This document shows positions 1 to 7,967 of a stretch of 64,000 nt of DNA, piece after piece. The stretch is from contig NZ_JALMEW010000010.1 in assembly GCF_023094245.1 (NCBI RefSeq), forward strand, positions 1 to 64,000. The letters are read 5' to 3'. This DNA comes from Halomonas getboli. GTDB lineage: Bacteria; Pseudomonadota; Gammaproteobacteria; Pseudomonadales; Halomonadaceae. The notes below the pieces were generated by a model, which saw nothing but the letters and a program-made list of their open reading frames with translations, was not told the DNA's origin and made no database searches. The position numbers and the translations under genes were made by a program. Every line of letters starts with the position of its first letter. The stretch's first letter is position 1.

Positions 1-793
1 GCGCCTCGTCGCCGATCTCCACGCCGAGATCGCCGCGGGCCACCATCACCGCCTCGCTGGCCTCGATGATGCCGTCGAGCGTGGCGTCGTCGGCCACCGC
101 CTCGGCGCGCTCGAGCTTGGCCACCAGGCCGATTTCCTTTCCGGCGTCTCCGAGGAGGGCTCTGGCTTCCTGCATATCGGCGGCGCTGCGCGGGAAGGAC
201 ACGGCGAGATAGTCGACGCCGATGGCCATGGCGGTCTCGAGGTCGGCCTTGTCCTTGTCGGTCAGCGCCGGGGCGGAGAGCCCGCCGCCCTGCTTGTTGA
301 TGCCCTTGTTGTTGGATAGCTCGCCGCCGACCACCACCGTGGTGTGGATGGCGCTGCCGTCGACGCGGTCGACGTCGAGCACCACCCGGCCGTCGTCGAG
401 CAGCAGGCGGTCGCCGGCGGCCACGTCGTCGGCCAGTGCGCGGTAGTCGCAGCCGACCCGCTCGGCGTCGCCGGCCTCGCGCTCGAGGGCCACGTCGATG
501 ACGAAGGGCGCGCCTTCCTCCAGCACGACCTTGCCCGCGCCGAAGCGGGCGATGCGGATCTTGGGTCCCTGCAGATCACCCAGGGCGGCGACGCTGCGGC
601 CCTGGCGGGCGGCGATCTCGCGCACCGCACTCAACCGGCGGCGATGGTCGTCCGCCGAGCCGTGGGAGAAGTTGAGGCGCACCACGTCGACGCCGGCGGC
701 GATCATCTGCTCCAGCACGCCCTCGCGGTCGCTGGCGGGGCCGAGAGTGGCGACGATCTTGGTGCGGCGGAGCGGGGTGGGGCGATCAGACAT
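1..793 (-). CDS. pyk: Pyruvate kinase, N-terminal part (gene runs off the window)
   Basis: Converts phosphoenolpyruvate and ADP to pyruvate and ATP, the last step of lower glycolysis, in the cytosol. About 264 N-terminal residues are present. They start [20 protein letters not shown], with the family motifs RLNFSHGS near residue 40 and [10 protein letters not shown] near 72, and [11 protein letters not shown] close to the window edge (the Mg/substrate region of the barrel). The start is the ATG at 791-793. The gene is divergent from gapA, and the 354-bp gap holds two HexR-like sites, which fits joint control of lower glycolysis. The remaining C-terminal part lies outside the window, so intactness cannot be judged. 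Confidence 0.93.
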   Translation of the reverse strand, partial: MSDRPTPLRRTKIVATLGPASDREGVLEQMIAAGVDVVRLNFSHGSADDHRRRLSAVREIAARQGRSVAALGDLQGPKIRIARFGAGKVVLEEGAPFVIDVALEREAGDAERVGCDYRALADDVAAGDRLLLDDGRVVLDVDRVDGSAIHTTVVVGGELSNNKGINKQGGGLSAPALTDKDKADLETAMAIGVDYLAVSFPRSAADMQEARALLGDAGKEIGLVAKLERAEAVADDATLDGIIEASEAVMVARGDLGVEIGDEA

Positions 794-853
794 GCCGATT
801 CTCCTGTGGCGCGGTCGGTGCGGCGGGAAATGAAAGGGTCAAGATATCGTAGT

Positions 854-868
854 AGTGGTGATATTACG
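854..868. promoter_or_regulatory. Candidate HexR operator, pyk side
   Basis: AGTGGTGATATTACG agrees at 11 of 15 positions with the gammaproteobacterial HexR consensus TGTARTWWWAYTACA as I remember it. It lies 61 bp upstream of the pyk start. This is the weaker of two such sites in the pyk-gapA gap; the call rests on the motif plus the known control of pyk and gap genes by HexR, an RpiR-family sensor of a sugar-acid phosphate. Confidence 0.4.
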
Positions 869-985
869 AAACAAAGCGCCTTCGACCAAAGTCGTCCTCA
901 CCCTGCTCCTGGCGAGATTTTTTCATACAACCCCCTTTGAGGAGAAGCTTTTAGCAAAGTCCGGAGGGAATGAGGGAGTTGGCGG

Positions 986-1000
986 TGTTGTAAAATTACG
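986..1000. promoter_or_regulatory. Candidate HexR operator, gapA side
   Basis: TGTTGTAAAATTACG matches 13 of 15 positions of the HexR consensus TGTARTWWWAYTACA. It stands about 150 bp upstream of gapA in an AT-richer patch of an otherwise GC-rich gap. Nothing else gene-like is visible in 794-1147. A core promoter for gapA could not be assigned with confidence. Confidence 0.5.
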
Positions 1001-1147
1001 AAAAATCGCTTGTCTCGAGCGCCATCCTGATCCACATTGAAGGACAAGACGAGCCTTCGGGTCGTTCGCGAGGCGGCGGCCGCCGCTTCTCCGGCTCGAC
1101 ACGCTCCCATCCGACAAGTCGGTAACTGGTTTCGAGAGGATCACGCC

Positions 1148-2152
1148 ATGACGCTCAAGATCGCCATCAACGGTTTCGGTCGCATTGGTCGCAACGTGTT
1201 TCGTGCGCTGTACGAGGGTGGCTATCGCGACCGGGTGCAGGTCGTCGCCATCAACGACCTGGGCGATCCGGCCCTCAACGCCCACCTGCTGCGCCACGAC
1301 ACCGTGCACGGCCACTTCCCCTTCGAGGTCTCTCACGACGAGAGCAGCCTGACGGTCGACGGCGATCGCATCGAGATCATCTCCGAGCGCGACCCGGCCC
1401 AGCTGCCCTGGGAGCGCCTGGGCGTGGACCTGGTGATGGAGTGCACCGGGCTGTTCACCAAGCGCGCCGATGCCGGCAAGCACCTCGAGGCCGGTGCCGG
1501 TCGCGTGCTGGTCTCCGCGCCGAGCCCGGACGCTGACGCCACCGTGGTCTTCGGCGTCAACGAGGACGTGCTGACCGCCGAGCACAAGGTGGTGTCCAAC
1601 GCCTCCTGCACCACCAACTGCCTGGCCCCGGTGGCCAAGGTGCTGAACGAGACGGTGGGTATCGAGAACGGTCTGATGACCACGGTGCACGCCTACACCA
1701 ACGATCAGAACCTGTCCGACGTCTATCACAAGGACCCCTACCGGGCTCGCAGCGCCACGCACTCCATGATCCCGACCAAGACCGGCGCCGCCGCTGCGGT
1801 GGGGCTGGTGCTGCCGGAGCTGGACGGCAAGCTCGACGGTCTGGCGGTGCGCGTGCCGGTGATCAATGTCTCGCTGGTGGATCTGACCTTCACGGCGAGC
1901 CGCGACACCACCAAGGAAGAGATCAACGCCATCGTCGCCGAGGCGGCTCAGGCGTCGCCGGTGCTGGCGGTCAACGAGCAGCCGCTGGTGTCGATCGACT
2001 TCAACCATGACGCCAACTCCTCCACCTTCGACAGCAATCACACCCGCGTGACCAACGGTCGCCTGGTGAAGGTCATGGCCTGGTACGACAATGAATGGGG
2101 CTTCTCCAACCGCATGCTGGATACCGCCCTGGCGATGCACGCCACGGCCTGA
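1148..2152 (+). CDS. gapA: Type I glyceraldehyde-3-phosphate dehydrogenase
   Basis: Phosphorylating NAD-dependent oxidation of glyceraldehyde-3-phosphate to 1,3-bisphosphoglycerate in glycolysis (reverse in gluconeogenesis). The 334-residue protein has the usual family length. The Rossmann motif NGFGRIGR is at residues 8-15. The catalytic cysteine is Cys154 in SNASCTTNC, with the partner His181 in [10 protein letters not shown]. The ATG at 1148 is chosen because the Rossmann strand begins at once and a purine-rich GAGAGGA lies just upstream; an in-frame extension back to 1037 has no family similarity. It is divergent from pyk across a gap with HexR-like sites, and a strong hairpin follows the stop codon. 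Confidence 0.96.
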   Translation: MTLKIAINGFGRIGRNVFRALYEGGYRDRVQVVAINDLGDPALNAHLLRHDTVHGHFPFEVSHDESSLTVDGDRIEIISERDPAQLPWERLGVDLVMECTGLFTKRADAGKHLEAGAGRVLVSAPSPDADATVVFGVNEDVLTAEHKVVSNASCTTNCLAPVAKVLNETVGIENGLMTTVHAYTNDQNLSDVYHKDPYRARSATHSMIPTKTGAAAAVGLVLPELDGKLDGLAVRVPVINVSLVDLTFTASRDTTKEEINAIVAEAAQASPVLAVNEQPLVSIDFNHDANSSTFDSNHTRVTNGRLVKVMAWYDNEWGFSNRMLDTALAMHATA

Positions 2153-2174
2153 TCCTGGCGGGAATGCCGCGCCG

Positions 2175-2210
2175 AGCGACGCCGGGCCACGCGAGTGGCC
2201 CGGCGTCGCT
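2175..2210 (+). terminator. Perfect hairpin after gapA
   Basis: A perfect 16-bp stem (AGCGACGCCGGGCCAC against its complement) closes a GCGA tetraloop 22 bp after the gapA stop. There is no clear T-run, so it may be a transcript-end stabiliser or a weak terminator between convergent gapA and the dipeptidase gene. Confidence 0.6.
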
Positions 2211-2248
2211 GCGTCTGGCCGCTGGAAAGACGAGGCGGGGCGGACAGG

Positions 2249-2992
2249 TCAGACGCCGCGCCGCCAGCGGCTCTCCAGCGTCACCGGCCGGGTGGCGCCG
2301 TAGCGGGCGGCGGGATGATCGCCGTAGTGGGCCCACAGCGGATCGCCGAGGTCGAAGTGCCACCACTCGCTCGGCAGGTTGGTGAAACCCTCGGCGGCCA
2401 TGGCGTGGTACAGCAGGCGGCGACGGTCGCGGGCCCGGCGCTCGGCCTTGCCGGGCGCGTCCAGGCGTTCCAGGGCCGCGCTGTGGGACGCCGGCACGGC
2501 CTCGTCGAACAGTGTGCCCATGTCCAGCGGCAGGCCGTCGGCATCGCACAGAGTCACGTCCACGGCGCCGCCGGTCAGGTGCGGGCTCGGCGCCTCCGGC
2601 GACTGGCTCGGCAGGGCGACGAACTCTCGGGTGCGCGTCGCCAGGGTCTCGGCATCGAGCTCGGGGTGGCGCGAGCGGATCGCCTCCTGCAGCGTGTCGA
2701 AGAGGTGCTGCTGCACCCGCCAGGGTCGCCAGCCATCCAGCACCAGCAGGCTGAGTCCCTCGGGCAGGGCGCGGGCCACCGCCAGCAGTCGGCGATATAC
2801 GCCCTCGCGCACGTAGCAGTCATGGACGGCGCCGGGAATGCCGAGCCGCGCATAGACCGGGTACGCCCGCAGCGGCATGGGCGCGAGGCTGACCGGCACC
2901 AGCGGCTCGTCGCACTCGACGATCGTCCGGCGCTCGACGACGGCCCAGTCGGGCTCGGGGCATTCGGGAACGGGCGGAAGATGATCGGCCAT
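2249..2992 (-). CDS. D-alanyl-D-alanine dipeptidase, VanX/DdpX type (peptidase M15D)
   Basis: Zinc dipeptidase predicted to split D-Ala-D-Ala. The 247-residue protein has the M15D signatures: DGWRP at 86-90 (with the arginine that stabilises the transition state), the zinc ligands in PHLTGGAVDV (His138, Asp145), and SEWWHFD (catalytic Glu209, zinc ligand His212). There is no obvious signal peptide, so it is probably cytoplasmic. No vanA- or vanH-like gene lies nearby, so a role in D-Ala recycling from peptidoglycan turnover is more likely than glycopeptide resistance. It stands alone, convergent with gapA. Family assignment is firm; the physiological role is inferred. Confidence 0.85.
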   Translation of the reverse strand: MADHLPPVPECPEPDWAVVERRTIVECDEPLVPVSLAPMPLRAYPVYARLGIPGAVHDCYVREGVYRRLLAVARALPEGLSLLVLDGWRPWRVQQHLFDTLQEAIRSRHPELDAETLATRTREFVALPSQSPEAPSPHLTGGAVDVTLCDADGLPLDMGTLFDEAVPASHSAALERLDAPGKAERRARDRRRLLYHAMAAEGFTNLPSEWWHFDLGDPLWAHYGDHPAARYGATRPVTLESRWRRGV

Positions 2993-3086
2993 GCGGGGCT
3001 CGCGTCTGGCGGGTAGGTCATCATCATATCGCAGCGCGTCGTATCCCGGGCAAGCCGGTCTCTATGAGCATTCCCAAACGAAAAAA

Positions 3087-3105
3087 GCCACCTGGGTGGG
3101 GTGGC
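3087..3105 (-). terminator. Terminator hairpin, repeat unit 1 (distal)
   Basis: Minus-strand stem GCCACCC / GGGTGGC with one G-U pair, followed by a run of six T. This is the third terminator in line downstream of ssrA. Confidence 0.65.
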
Positions 3106-3213
3106 TTCTTTCTGAGTTTGGTGGGGGTGGCGGGAATCGGGCCCAGGTCGTCGAGAGAGGGTCGACACCGCGACGGCGGAGCCGGTGTCTTTCGCCCTCT
3201 TCAAACGAAAAAA

Positions 3214-3232
3214 GCCACCCGGGTGGGGTGGC
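3214..3232 (-). terminator. Terminator hairpin, repeat unit 2
   Basis: Perfect 7-bp minus-strand stem GCCACCC / GGGTGGC followed by six T. It is the second terminator downstream of ssrA and part of the 127-bp repeat. Confidence 0.7.
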
Positions 3233-3340
3233 TTCTTTCTGAGTTTGGTGGGGGTGGCGGGAATCGGGCCCAGGTGGTCGAGAGAGGGCCGACACCGCGT
3301 CGGCGGAGCCGGTGTCTTTCGCCCTCTTCAAACGAAAAAA

Positions 3341-3359
3341 GCCACCCGAGTAGGGTGGC
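3341..3359 (-). terminator. Intrinsic terminator of ssrA (proximal)
   Basis: Minus-strand stem GCCACCC / GGGTGGC with a 5-nt loop, followed by TTTTTTCG, starting 13 nt after the CCA end of tmRNA. Confidence 0.85.
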
Positions 3360-3372
3360 CTTTCTCTGAGTT

Positions 3373-3750
3373 TGGTGGAGGCGGCGGGAATCGAACCCGC
3401 GTCCGCCGACACTCGCCCATCGGCTCTACATGCTTAGTTCCGTCATTTGTTTTAACGTCGCTGGCTCCGACGGGCAGGATCCAGAAACGCGATTCCTCTA
3501 AGATTTAACGGTTGACGCGAGGACGAAGCCAACCGCGATCCCATCAATCTGAGCTCGTGCCCTTTGGCGATGAATGGGCACATCGCCGCCGGGTAGGACT
3601 AGAAGCTAGCGGCGTTTAAGCTGCCAGCGCGCCCTGAGCGTAGTTGTCGTCGTTTGCGACTATTTAATCGTGATGTTGGATTTACGAGATACATCACGCT
3701 CTCGGCATGCACCTCAGGGGTTGTCATCGGCGTCGAAGCCATGTCGCCCC
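3373..3750 (-). ncRNA. ssrA: tmRNA (transfer-messenger RNA)
   Basis: Rescues ribosomes stalled on broken mRNA by acting first as alanyl-tRNA and then as a short message. On the minus strand the RNA starts GGGGCGACATGGCTTCGACG and ends in a T-arm with GGTTCGATTCC and a CCA tail, together forming the tRNA-like domain. The tag frame at 3616-3657 encodes ANDDNYAQGALAA followed by TAA, close to the E. coli tag ANDENYALAA but longer. The length of about 378 nt is normal for the one-piece form. smpB, the binding partner, lies immediately upstream on the same strand. Confidence 0.97.
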
Positions 3751-3762
3751 CAGAACGTCGCC

Positions 3763-3792
3763 ATCTTATCAGGATGGCCGATCTTATGACAC
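3763..3792 (-). promoter_or_regulatory. Candidate sigma-70 promoter of ssrA
   Basis: On the minus strand GTGTCA (-35) is spaced 18 bp from TAAGAT (-10), ending 12 bp before the tmRNA 5' end. It lies directly behind the smpB stop codon, so ssrA can be transcribed independently of smpB. Confidence 0.5.
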
Positions 3793-3793
3793 C

Positions 3794-4285
3794 TCAGCCG
3801 CGGTTTTGTTCGCGCATGATGCGGCCCTTCTGGCGTTGCCAGTCGCGGTCCTTCTCGGTGGCCCGCTTGTCGTGCAGCTTCTTGCCCGACACCAGCGCCA
3901 GCTCGCACTTCACCTTGTTGCCCTTCCAGTACAGCTTGAGCGGCACGCAGGTGTGCCCCTTGTCCTGGGTGCGCGAGAAGATCCTGGCGATCTCCTTCTT
4001 GTGCAGCAGCAGCTTGCGCGTCCGAGTCGGGTCGGCGACCTCGTGGGTGCTGGCGGTGTTGAGCGGCGTCACGTGGCTCCCCAGCAGCCAGGCCTCGCCG
4101 TTCTTGACCAGGATGTAGGTGTCGGTGAGCTGCGCCTTGCCGGCGCGCAGGCTCTTGACCTCCCAGCCGGCCAGCGACAGGCCGGCCTCGAAGGTCTCGT
4201 TGATGTGGTACTCGAAACGCGCCTTCTTGTTCAGCGCGATGGCGTTGCTGCCGGGACCCTTGCCTTTACCTTTCTTGCTGGCCAT
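3794..4285 (-). CDS. smpB: SsrA-binding protein SmpB
   Basis: Small RNA-binding protein that binds the tRNA-like part of tmRNA and brings it to stalled ribosomes. The 163 residues match the family length. The N-terminus [10 protein letters not shown] is basic and the C-terminal tail [19 protein letters not shown] has the typical residues that enter the empty mRNA channel. The ATG at 4283-4285 was chosen over an upstream in-frame start because MASKK is the usual start region. ssrA lies just downstream on the same strand, and ratA is divergent. Confidence 0.96.
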   Translation of the reverse strand: MASKKGKGKGPGSNAIALNKKARFEYHINETFEAGLSLAGWEVKSLRAGKAQLTDTYILVKNGEAWLLGSHVTPLNTASTHEVADPTRTRKLLLHKKEIARIFSRTQDKGHTCVPLKLYWKGNKVKCELALVSGKKLHDKRATEKDRDWQRQKGRIMREQNRG

Positions 4286-4414
4286 GGAACCTCGTGTCTG
4301 TGCTTGCCGGTGGCGGCCTGCCCCCTCCGATATGGGGGGAAGCGTGATACCATTCAAGGCCGAAATAACCGCTCATGATACGCCCTGGGCCCCTTGAAGT
4401 CAGCGGAGAGGTCA

Positions 4415-4858
4415 ATGCCAACGGTCAATCGGTCCGCCCTGGTGCGGCACACCCCTCAGGAAATGTTCGATCTGGTCAACGATTTCGAACGCTATCCGGA
4501 ATTCCTGCCGGGCTGTCGACGGGCGCGCCTGATCGAGCGGGACGAGGCGCACCTGGTCGGCGAGATGACCCTGGGGCGCGCCGGCATCGAGCAGAGTTTC
4601 ACCACCCGCAACGACCTTCACGAGCCCGAGCGCATCGAACTGTCGCTGGTCAGCGGGCCCTTCAAGCGGCTGCGCGGCCGCTGGCAGTTCCTGCCGATGG
4701 GCGACGGCGCCTGCAAGGTGAGCCTGGAGATGGAGTTCGAGTTTGCCAGCCGCCTGCTGGGCATGGCCTTCGGCAAGCTCTTCCAGCAGGTCGCCGGCCA
4801 GCTGGTCGATTCCTTCACTCGTCGCGCCGACGATCTCTACGGCCGGGGGCGCTACTGA
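4415..4858 (+). CDS. ratA: RatA family protein (START / coenzyme Q10-binding type)
   Basis: The 147-residue protein belongs to the polyketide-cyclase/START-like family of E. coli RatA (YfjG) and Coq10. It starts MPTVNRSALV, with the conserved FDLVNDFERYPEFLPGC segment near residues 14-30. E. coli RatA has been reported to block 70S assembly at high dose, whereas Coq10 relatives bind ubiquinone; the sequence does not decide between the two roles. The start at 4415 follows GGAGAGG with good spacing. It is divergent from smpB and followed after 1 nt by ratB, so the two are probably cotranscribed. Confidence 0.88.
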   Translation: MPTVNRSALVRHTPQEMFDLVNDFERYPEFLPGCRRARLIERDEAHLVGEMTLGRAGIEQSFTTRNDLHEPERIELSLVSGPFKRLRGRWQFLPMGDGACKVSLEMEFEFASRLLGMAFGKLFQQVAGQLVDSFTRRADDLYGRGRY

Positions 4859-4859
4859 G

Positions 4860-5159
4860 ATGCTGCGCGTCGAGGTGGCCTTCGCCATGCCGCAGCGCCA
4901 GCGCATCGTCGAGCTGACGGTGCCCGAGGGCACCACGGCCCGCCGGGCGGTGGCCCTGGCCGAGCTGGAGGTGCACTTTCCCGAGCTCGCGCCGGAGACC
5001 TTCGCCGAGGCCGATCTGGGCATCTTCGGCAGGGCATTGCGCGAGCCCGAGACCCATGCGCTGGCAGACGGCGATCGGGTCGAGGTCTATCGCCCGCTCG
5101 AGCTGGACCCCAAGGCAGCGCGGGCGGCCAGGGCCGCCCGCGCTGCGCGTTCTTCCTGA
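4860..5159 (+). CDS. ratB: RatB / RnfH family protein (UPF0125)
   Basis: A 99-residue protein with the ubiquitin-like (beta-grasp) RnfH/RatB fold: MLRVEVAFAMPQRQRIVEL at the start, then a conserved ADGDRVEVYRPL near residue 70. The biochemical function is not established in the family. The ATG lies 1 nt after the ratA stop, so translation is probably coupled. The C-terminus is a low-complexity Ala/Arg tail (residues 83-97), common in GC-rich relatives. The smpB, ratA, ratB, bamE neighbourhood is the same as in E. coli. Confidence 0.85.
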   Translation: MLRVEVAFAMPQRQRIVELTVPEGTTARRAVALAELEVHFPELAPETFAEADLGIFGRALREPETHALADGDRVEVYRPLELDPKAARAARAARAARSS

Positions 5160-5171
5160 GGCCTCGCCCGC

Positions 5172-5594
5172 TTATTCCTCGTTCGGCACCACGTTGAAGA
5201 GGTTGCCGCGCGAGGTGTCGCTTTCGCCGGACGGGCCGATGCCCTGCTTGGAGATCAGCGCCGGCGGATGGGAGAAGTCGCCTTCGTGCTCGATGGCGGC
5301 CAGGCGGTCGCCATCGAAGGTCAGCGTCAGGCGGCGCTGCTCTACGTCGCCGTAGGCCTTGTCCAGGCGATAGACGTAGTCCCACTGGTCGGCGTCGAAG
5401 GGCGCCTCGAGCAGCGGGCTGCCCATCAGATCGATGACCTGCTGGCGGGTCATGCCGGCGTGCAGCTGTTCGGTCATCGCCGGGGTCACCAGGTTGCCCT
5501 GGGCCAGGTCGCGCTTGTAGACGCCGAAGTAGCTGCAGCCGCTGATCAGCGTCAGGGCGATGGAAAGGGTGACAATTCTGCTCAGCTTTTGCAT
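5172..5594 (-). CDS. bamE: Outer membrane assembly lipoprotein BamE
   Basis: Small lipoprotein subunit of the BAM complex that inserts beta-barrel proteins in the outer membrane. The 140 residues begin with a lipoprotein signal peptide ending in the lipobox LISGC (lipidated Cys20), so the mature protein should be anchored to the outer membrane. The SmpA/OmlA domain follows, with GMTRQQVIDLMGSP near residue 47 and WDYVYR near 71. Start at the ATG 5592-5594. It is convergent with ratB and divergent from fur, an arrangement also seen in Pseudomonas (omlA-fur). Confidence 0.94.
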   Translation of the reverse strand: MQKLSRIVTLSIALTLISGCSYFGVYKRDLAQGNLVTPAMTEQLHAGMTRQQVIDLMGSPLLEAPFDADQWDYVYRLDKAYGDVEQRRLTLTFDGDRLAAIEHEGDFSHPPALISKQGIGPSGESDTSRGNLFNVVPNEE

Positions 5595-5666
5595 TTGCGG
5601 CCGTTCTTCACTATCGTGGTTTCGGTCGATCATAACCGACCCTACCCGATACTGCGAAGAGCAACC

Positions 5667-6113
5667 ATGGCCGACCAGAACCATGAACTGCGCAAGGCCG
5701 GTCTCAAAGTGACCCTGCCGCGCGTCAAGATCCTGCATATCCTCGAGAATGCCACCAATCAGCATCATCTGAGCGCCGAGGACGTCTACAAGACGCTGCT
5801 CGACTCCGGTGAGGACGTGGGTCTCGCGACCGTCTATCGGGTGCTGACTCAGTTCGAGTCCGCCGGACTGGTGACCCGCCACAACTTCGATGGCGGCCAC
5901 GCCGTCTTCGAGCTGACCCAGGAAGAGCACCACGATCACATGGTGTGCCTGGACAGCGGCGAGATCGTCGAGTTCTTCGACGAGACCATCGAGCGCCGCC
6001 AGCAGGAGATTGCCGAGGAGCACGGTTACGAGCTCGTCGATCATGCGCTGGTGCTCTATGTGCGCCCCAAGGGGTCCAAGGCGACCCGTCAGGAGCTGAA
6101 CCTGAAAAAGTGA
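5667..6113 (+). CDS. fur: Ferric uptake regulator Fur
   Basis: Fe(II)-dependent dimeric repressor of iron uptake genes. The 148-residue protein has an N-terminal winged helix (recognition region GLATVYRVLTQF, residues 52-63) and the metal-binding motif HHDH at 88-91. Only Cys94 remains of the usual CxxC pair: the motif reads CLDSG, with Ser97 in the second position. That resembles pseudomonad Fur and implies no four-cysteine structural zinc site. Start at the ATG 5667. It is divergent from bamE and followed by a strong hairpin. The nearby iron ABC transporter at 14135-17089 is a likely target. Confidence 0.96.
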   Translation: MADQNHELRKAGLKVTLPRVKILHILENATNQHHLSAEDVYKTLLDSGEDVGLATVYRVLTQFESAGLVTRHNFDGGHAVFELTQEEHHDHMVCLDSGEIVEFFDETIERRQQEIAEEHGYELVDHALVLYVRPKGSKATRQELNLKK

Positions 6114-6159
6114 CGCCCGAGTAAGTAGCAGGCGTAGGCACGACCGCCGCCGAACAGCG

Positions 6160-6190
6160 AACGGCCCCGATCCACTGGATCGGGGCCGTT
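6160..6190 (+). terminator. Bidirectional hairpin between fur and recN
   Basis: AACGGCCCCGATCCA pairs perfectly with the following TGGATCGGGGCCGTT, and CTCATT follows. The stem serves the convergent ends of fur and recN. T-runs are weak in both directions. Confidence 0.7.
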
Positions 6191-6234
6191 CTCATTGGTG
6201 GGCATGACGGCGTGCCGGCGGGCGTCGGCGCGTC

Positions 6235-7908
6235 TCAGTGGCGGGCGCGCTGGCTGGCGTCGAGCATCTCCCGGGCGTGGGCCAGGGTCTGGTCGGTCAA
6301 CTTCATGCCGCCGAGCATGCGCGCCAGTTCGCCGACGCGGCCGGCCTCGTCGAGCAGCGCCATGCGGGTCAGGGTGGTGTCGTCCTCGGCCTGCTTGGCG
6401 ATGTGCAGATGCTGGTGGGCCTGGGCTGCCACCTGGGGCAGGTGGGTTACGGTCATCACCTGGCCGTTGCCGCCCAGTCGACGCAGCAGCTGGCCGACGA
6501 TCTCGGCGGTGGCGCCGGACACGCCGACGTCGACCTCGTCGAACACCAGGCTGGGGATGGTGGAGTGCTGGGCCGCCACCACCTGGATCGCCAGGCTGAC
6601 GCGGGACAGCTCGCCGCCGGAGGCCACCTTGGCCAGCGGGCGGGCCGGCTGGCCGGGGTTGGCGCTGATCAAAAAGCGTACCCGGTCGAGCCCCTCCGGA
6701 GCCGGTGCCTCGCGCTCGCGGACCTCGACCTCGAAGCGCGCCTTGCCCATGGCCAGGAAGGCTAGCTGGTCCTGCACGGCGGTGCCGAAGCGCGCGGCGG
6801 CCGCGCGGCGGGCGGCGCTCACGGTCTCGGCCTGTTCACGCCAGCGCGCCTCCAGGGCGTCGACCTCGGCGGCGAGCGCCTCCAGGTCGTCGCCGCCGTC
6901 TTCCAGCTCGGCCAGCTCGGCGGCCAGCCGCTGGTGCAGTTCGGTCAGCTCCTCGGGCGAGATGTGATGCTTGCGCGCGATGCGGTGGACCTCGCCGAGG
7001 CGCTCCTCGACCCAGGCCAGGCGCTCGGGGTCGAGTTCGACCCCGGCGGCGAAGTGGTTGAGCTCGCGGCCGGCTTCCTCGACCTGGATGCAGGCGTCGC
7101 CGAGCATCGTCAGCGCCTCGGCCAGGGCGCCGCGGTCGCTGCCGGGCAGCGCGGAGAGATGATTCACGGCCTGCTGCAGCAGTGGCAGGGCGCCACCCTC
7201 CTCGCCGTCGCAGCAGGTGGCGGCGAACTGGGCCTCGCGCAGGCGCTCCTCGGCGTGGGCCAGCGCCTCCTGTTCGGCCTCCAGGCCGGACAGCTCGTCG
7301 TCGGCCAGCGCCAGCTGGTCGAGCTCCTCCACCTGATAGCGCAGCAGCTGGCGGCGGGCGCGCAGCTCGTCGCCGTCTTCGGCCAGCCGCTTGAGGCGGC
7401 GCTTGGTCTCGCGCCACTCGCGGAAGGTCTCGCCCAGCGCGATCACCGCCTCGTCGTGGCCGGCGAAGTCGTCGAGCAGCCGCAGGTGGGTCTCTTCGCC
7501 GAGCAGCGCCTGATGGGCGTGCTGGCCGTGGATCTCGATCAGGTGGCCGCCCAGCGCCTTGAGATCGGCCACGGTGGCGGGCTGGCCGTTGATCCAGGCC
7601 TTGGAGCGTCCGCCCCGGGTCACCACGCGGCGCAGCAGACAGTCGTCCTCGGGCAGCTCGCGGCTGGCCAGCCACTCCCGGGCGGCGGGCAGGGCGGCGA
7701 TGTCGAAGCGCGCGCTGAGGTCGGCGCGCTCGGCGCCGTGGCGCACGCTGCCGGCGTCGGCGCGCTCGCCGAGGCACAGCCCCAGGGCGCCGAGGAGGAT
7801 GGATTTGCCGGCCCCGGTCTCGCCGGTGATGGCGGTCATGCCGCCGCCGAGCTCGAGCTCCAGATGGTCGACGATGGCGAAGTCACGAATGGCGAGCTCT
7901 GTCAGCAT
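6235..7908 (-). CDS. recN: DNA repair protein RecN (SMC-like ATPase)
   Basis: SMC-family ATPase for recombinational repair of double-strand breaks. The 557 residues match the family length. The Walker A motif GETGAGKS is at residues 29-36, a long coiled coil fills the middle, and near the C-terminus lie the signature ASGGELSRVSLAIQ and Walker B LVFDEVDVGVSG. Start at the ATG 7906-7908 (MLTELAIRDFAIVDHLELEL, the typical beginning). A LexA-like site lies 60 bp upstream, matching SOS control of recN in E. coli. It is divergent from grpE. Confidence 0.97.
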   Translation of the reverse strand: MLTELAIRDFAIVDHLELELGGGMTAITGETGAGKSILLGALGLCLGERADAGSVRHGAERADLSARFDIAALPAAREWLASRELPEDDCLLRRVVTRGGRSKAWINGQPATVADLKALGGHLIEIHGQHAHQALLGEETHLRLLDDFAGHDEAVIALGETFREWRETKRRLKRLAEDGDELRARRQLLRYQVEELDQLALADDELSGLEAEQEALAHAEERLREAQFAATCCDGEEGGALPLLQQAVNHLSALPGSDRGALAEALTMLGDACIQVEEAGRELNHFAAGVELDPERLAWVEERLGEVHRIARKHHISPEELTELHQRLAAELAELEDGGDDLEALAAEVDALEARWREQAETVSAARRAAAARFGTAVQDQLAFLAMGKARFEVEVREREAPAPEGLDRVRFLISANPGQPARPLAKVASGGELSRVSLAIQVVAAQHSTIPSLVFDEVDVGVSGATAEIVGQLLRRLGGNGQVMTVTHLPQVAAQAHQHLHIAKQAEDDTTLTRMALLDEAGRVGELARMLGGMKLTDQTLAHAREMLDASQRARH

Positions 7909-7967
7909 GATGCCTCCCGGGGCCGGTTTCGGAATGACGGGCGAAACTACTGGTTATTCATCCACTG

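Larger units (their letters stand above)
3076..3400. repeat. 127-bp tandem repeat containing copies of the tmRNA 3' end and terminator
   Basis: Two complete, nearly identical 127-bp units start at 3076 and 3203. A third, partial unit starts at 3330 and runs into the real ssrA 3' end. Each unit begins AAACGAAAAAAGCCACC (the ssrA terminator on the minus strand), then carries TTTGGTGG..CGGCGGGAATCG-like sequence, that is the CCA end, acceptor and T-arm of tmRNA read from the other strand. In units 1 and 2 the T-arm has decayed (GGGCCCGATTC in place of GGGTTCGATTC on the RNA strand). The remaining filler ends in TTTCGCCCTCTTC. With the preceding spacer this accounts for the gap 2993-3372; no gene is seen there. 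Confidence 0.85.

Noticed and set aside
3076..3370. Tandem 127-bp units considered as CRISPR or as protein-coding repeat
   Set aside because: Units are copies of tmRNA end plus terminator; frames across them start without ribosome-binding sites and change with the repeat.
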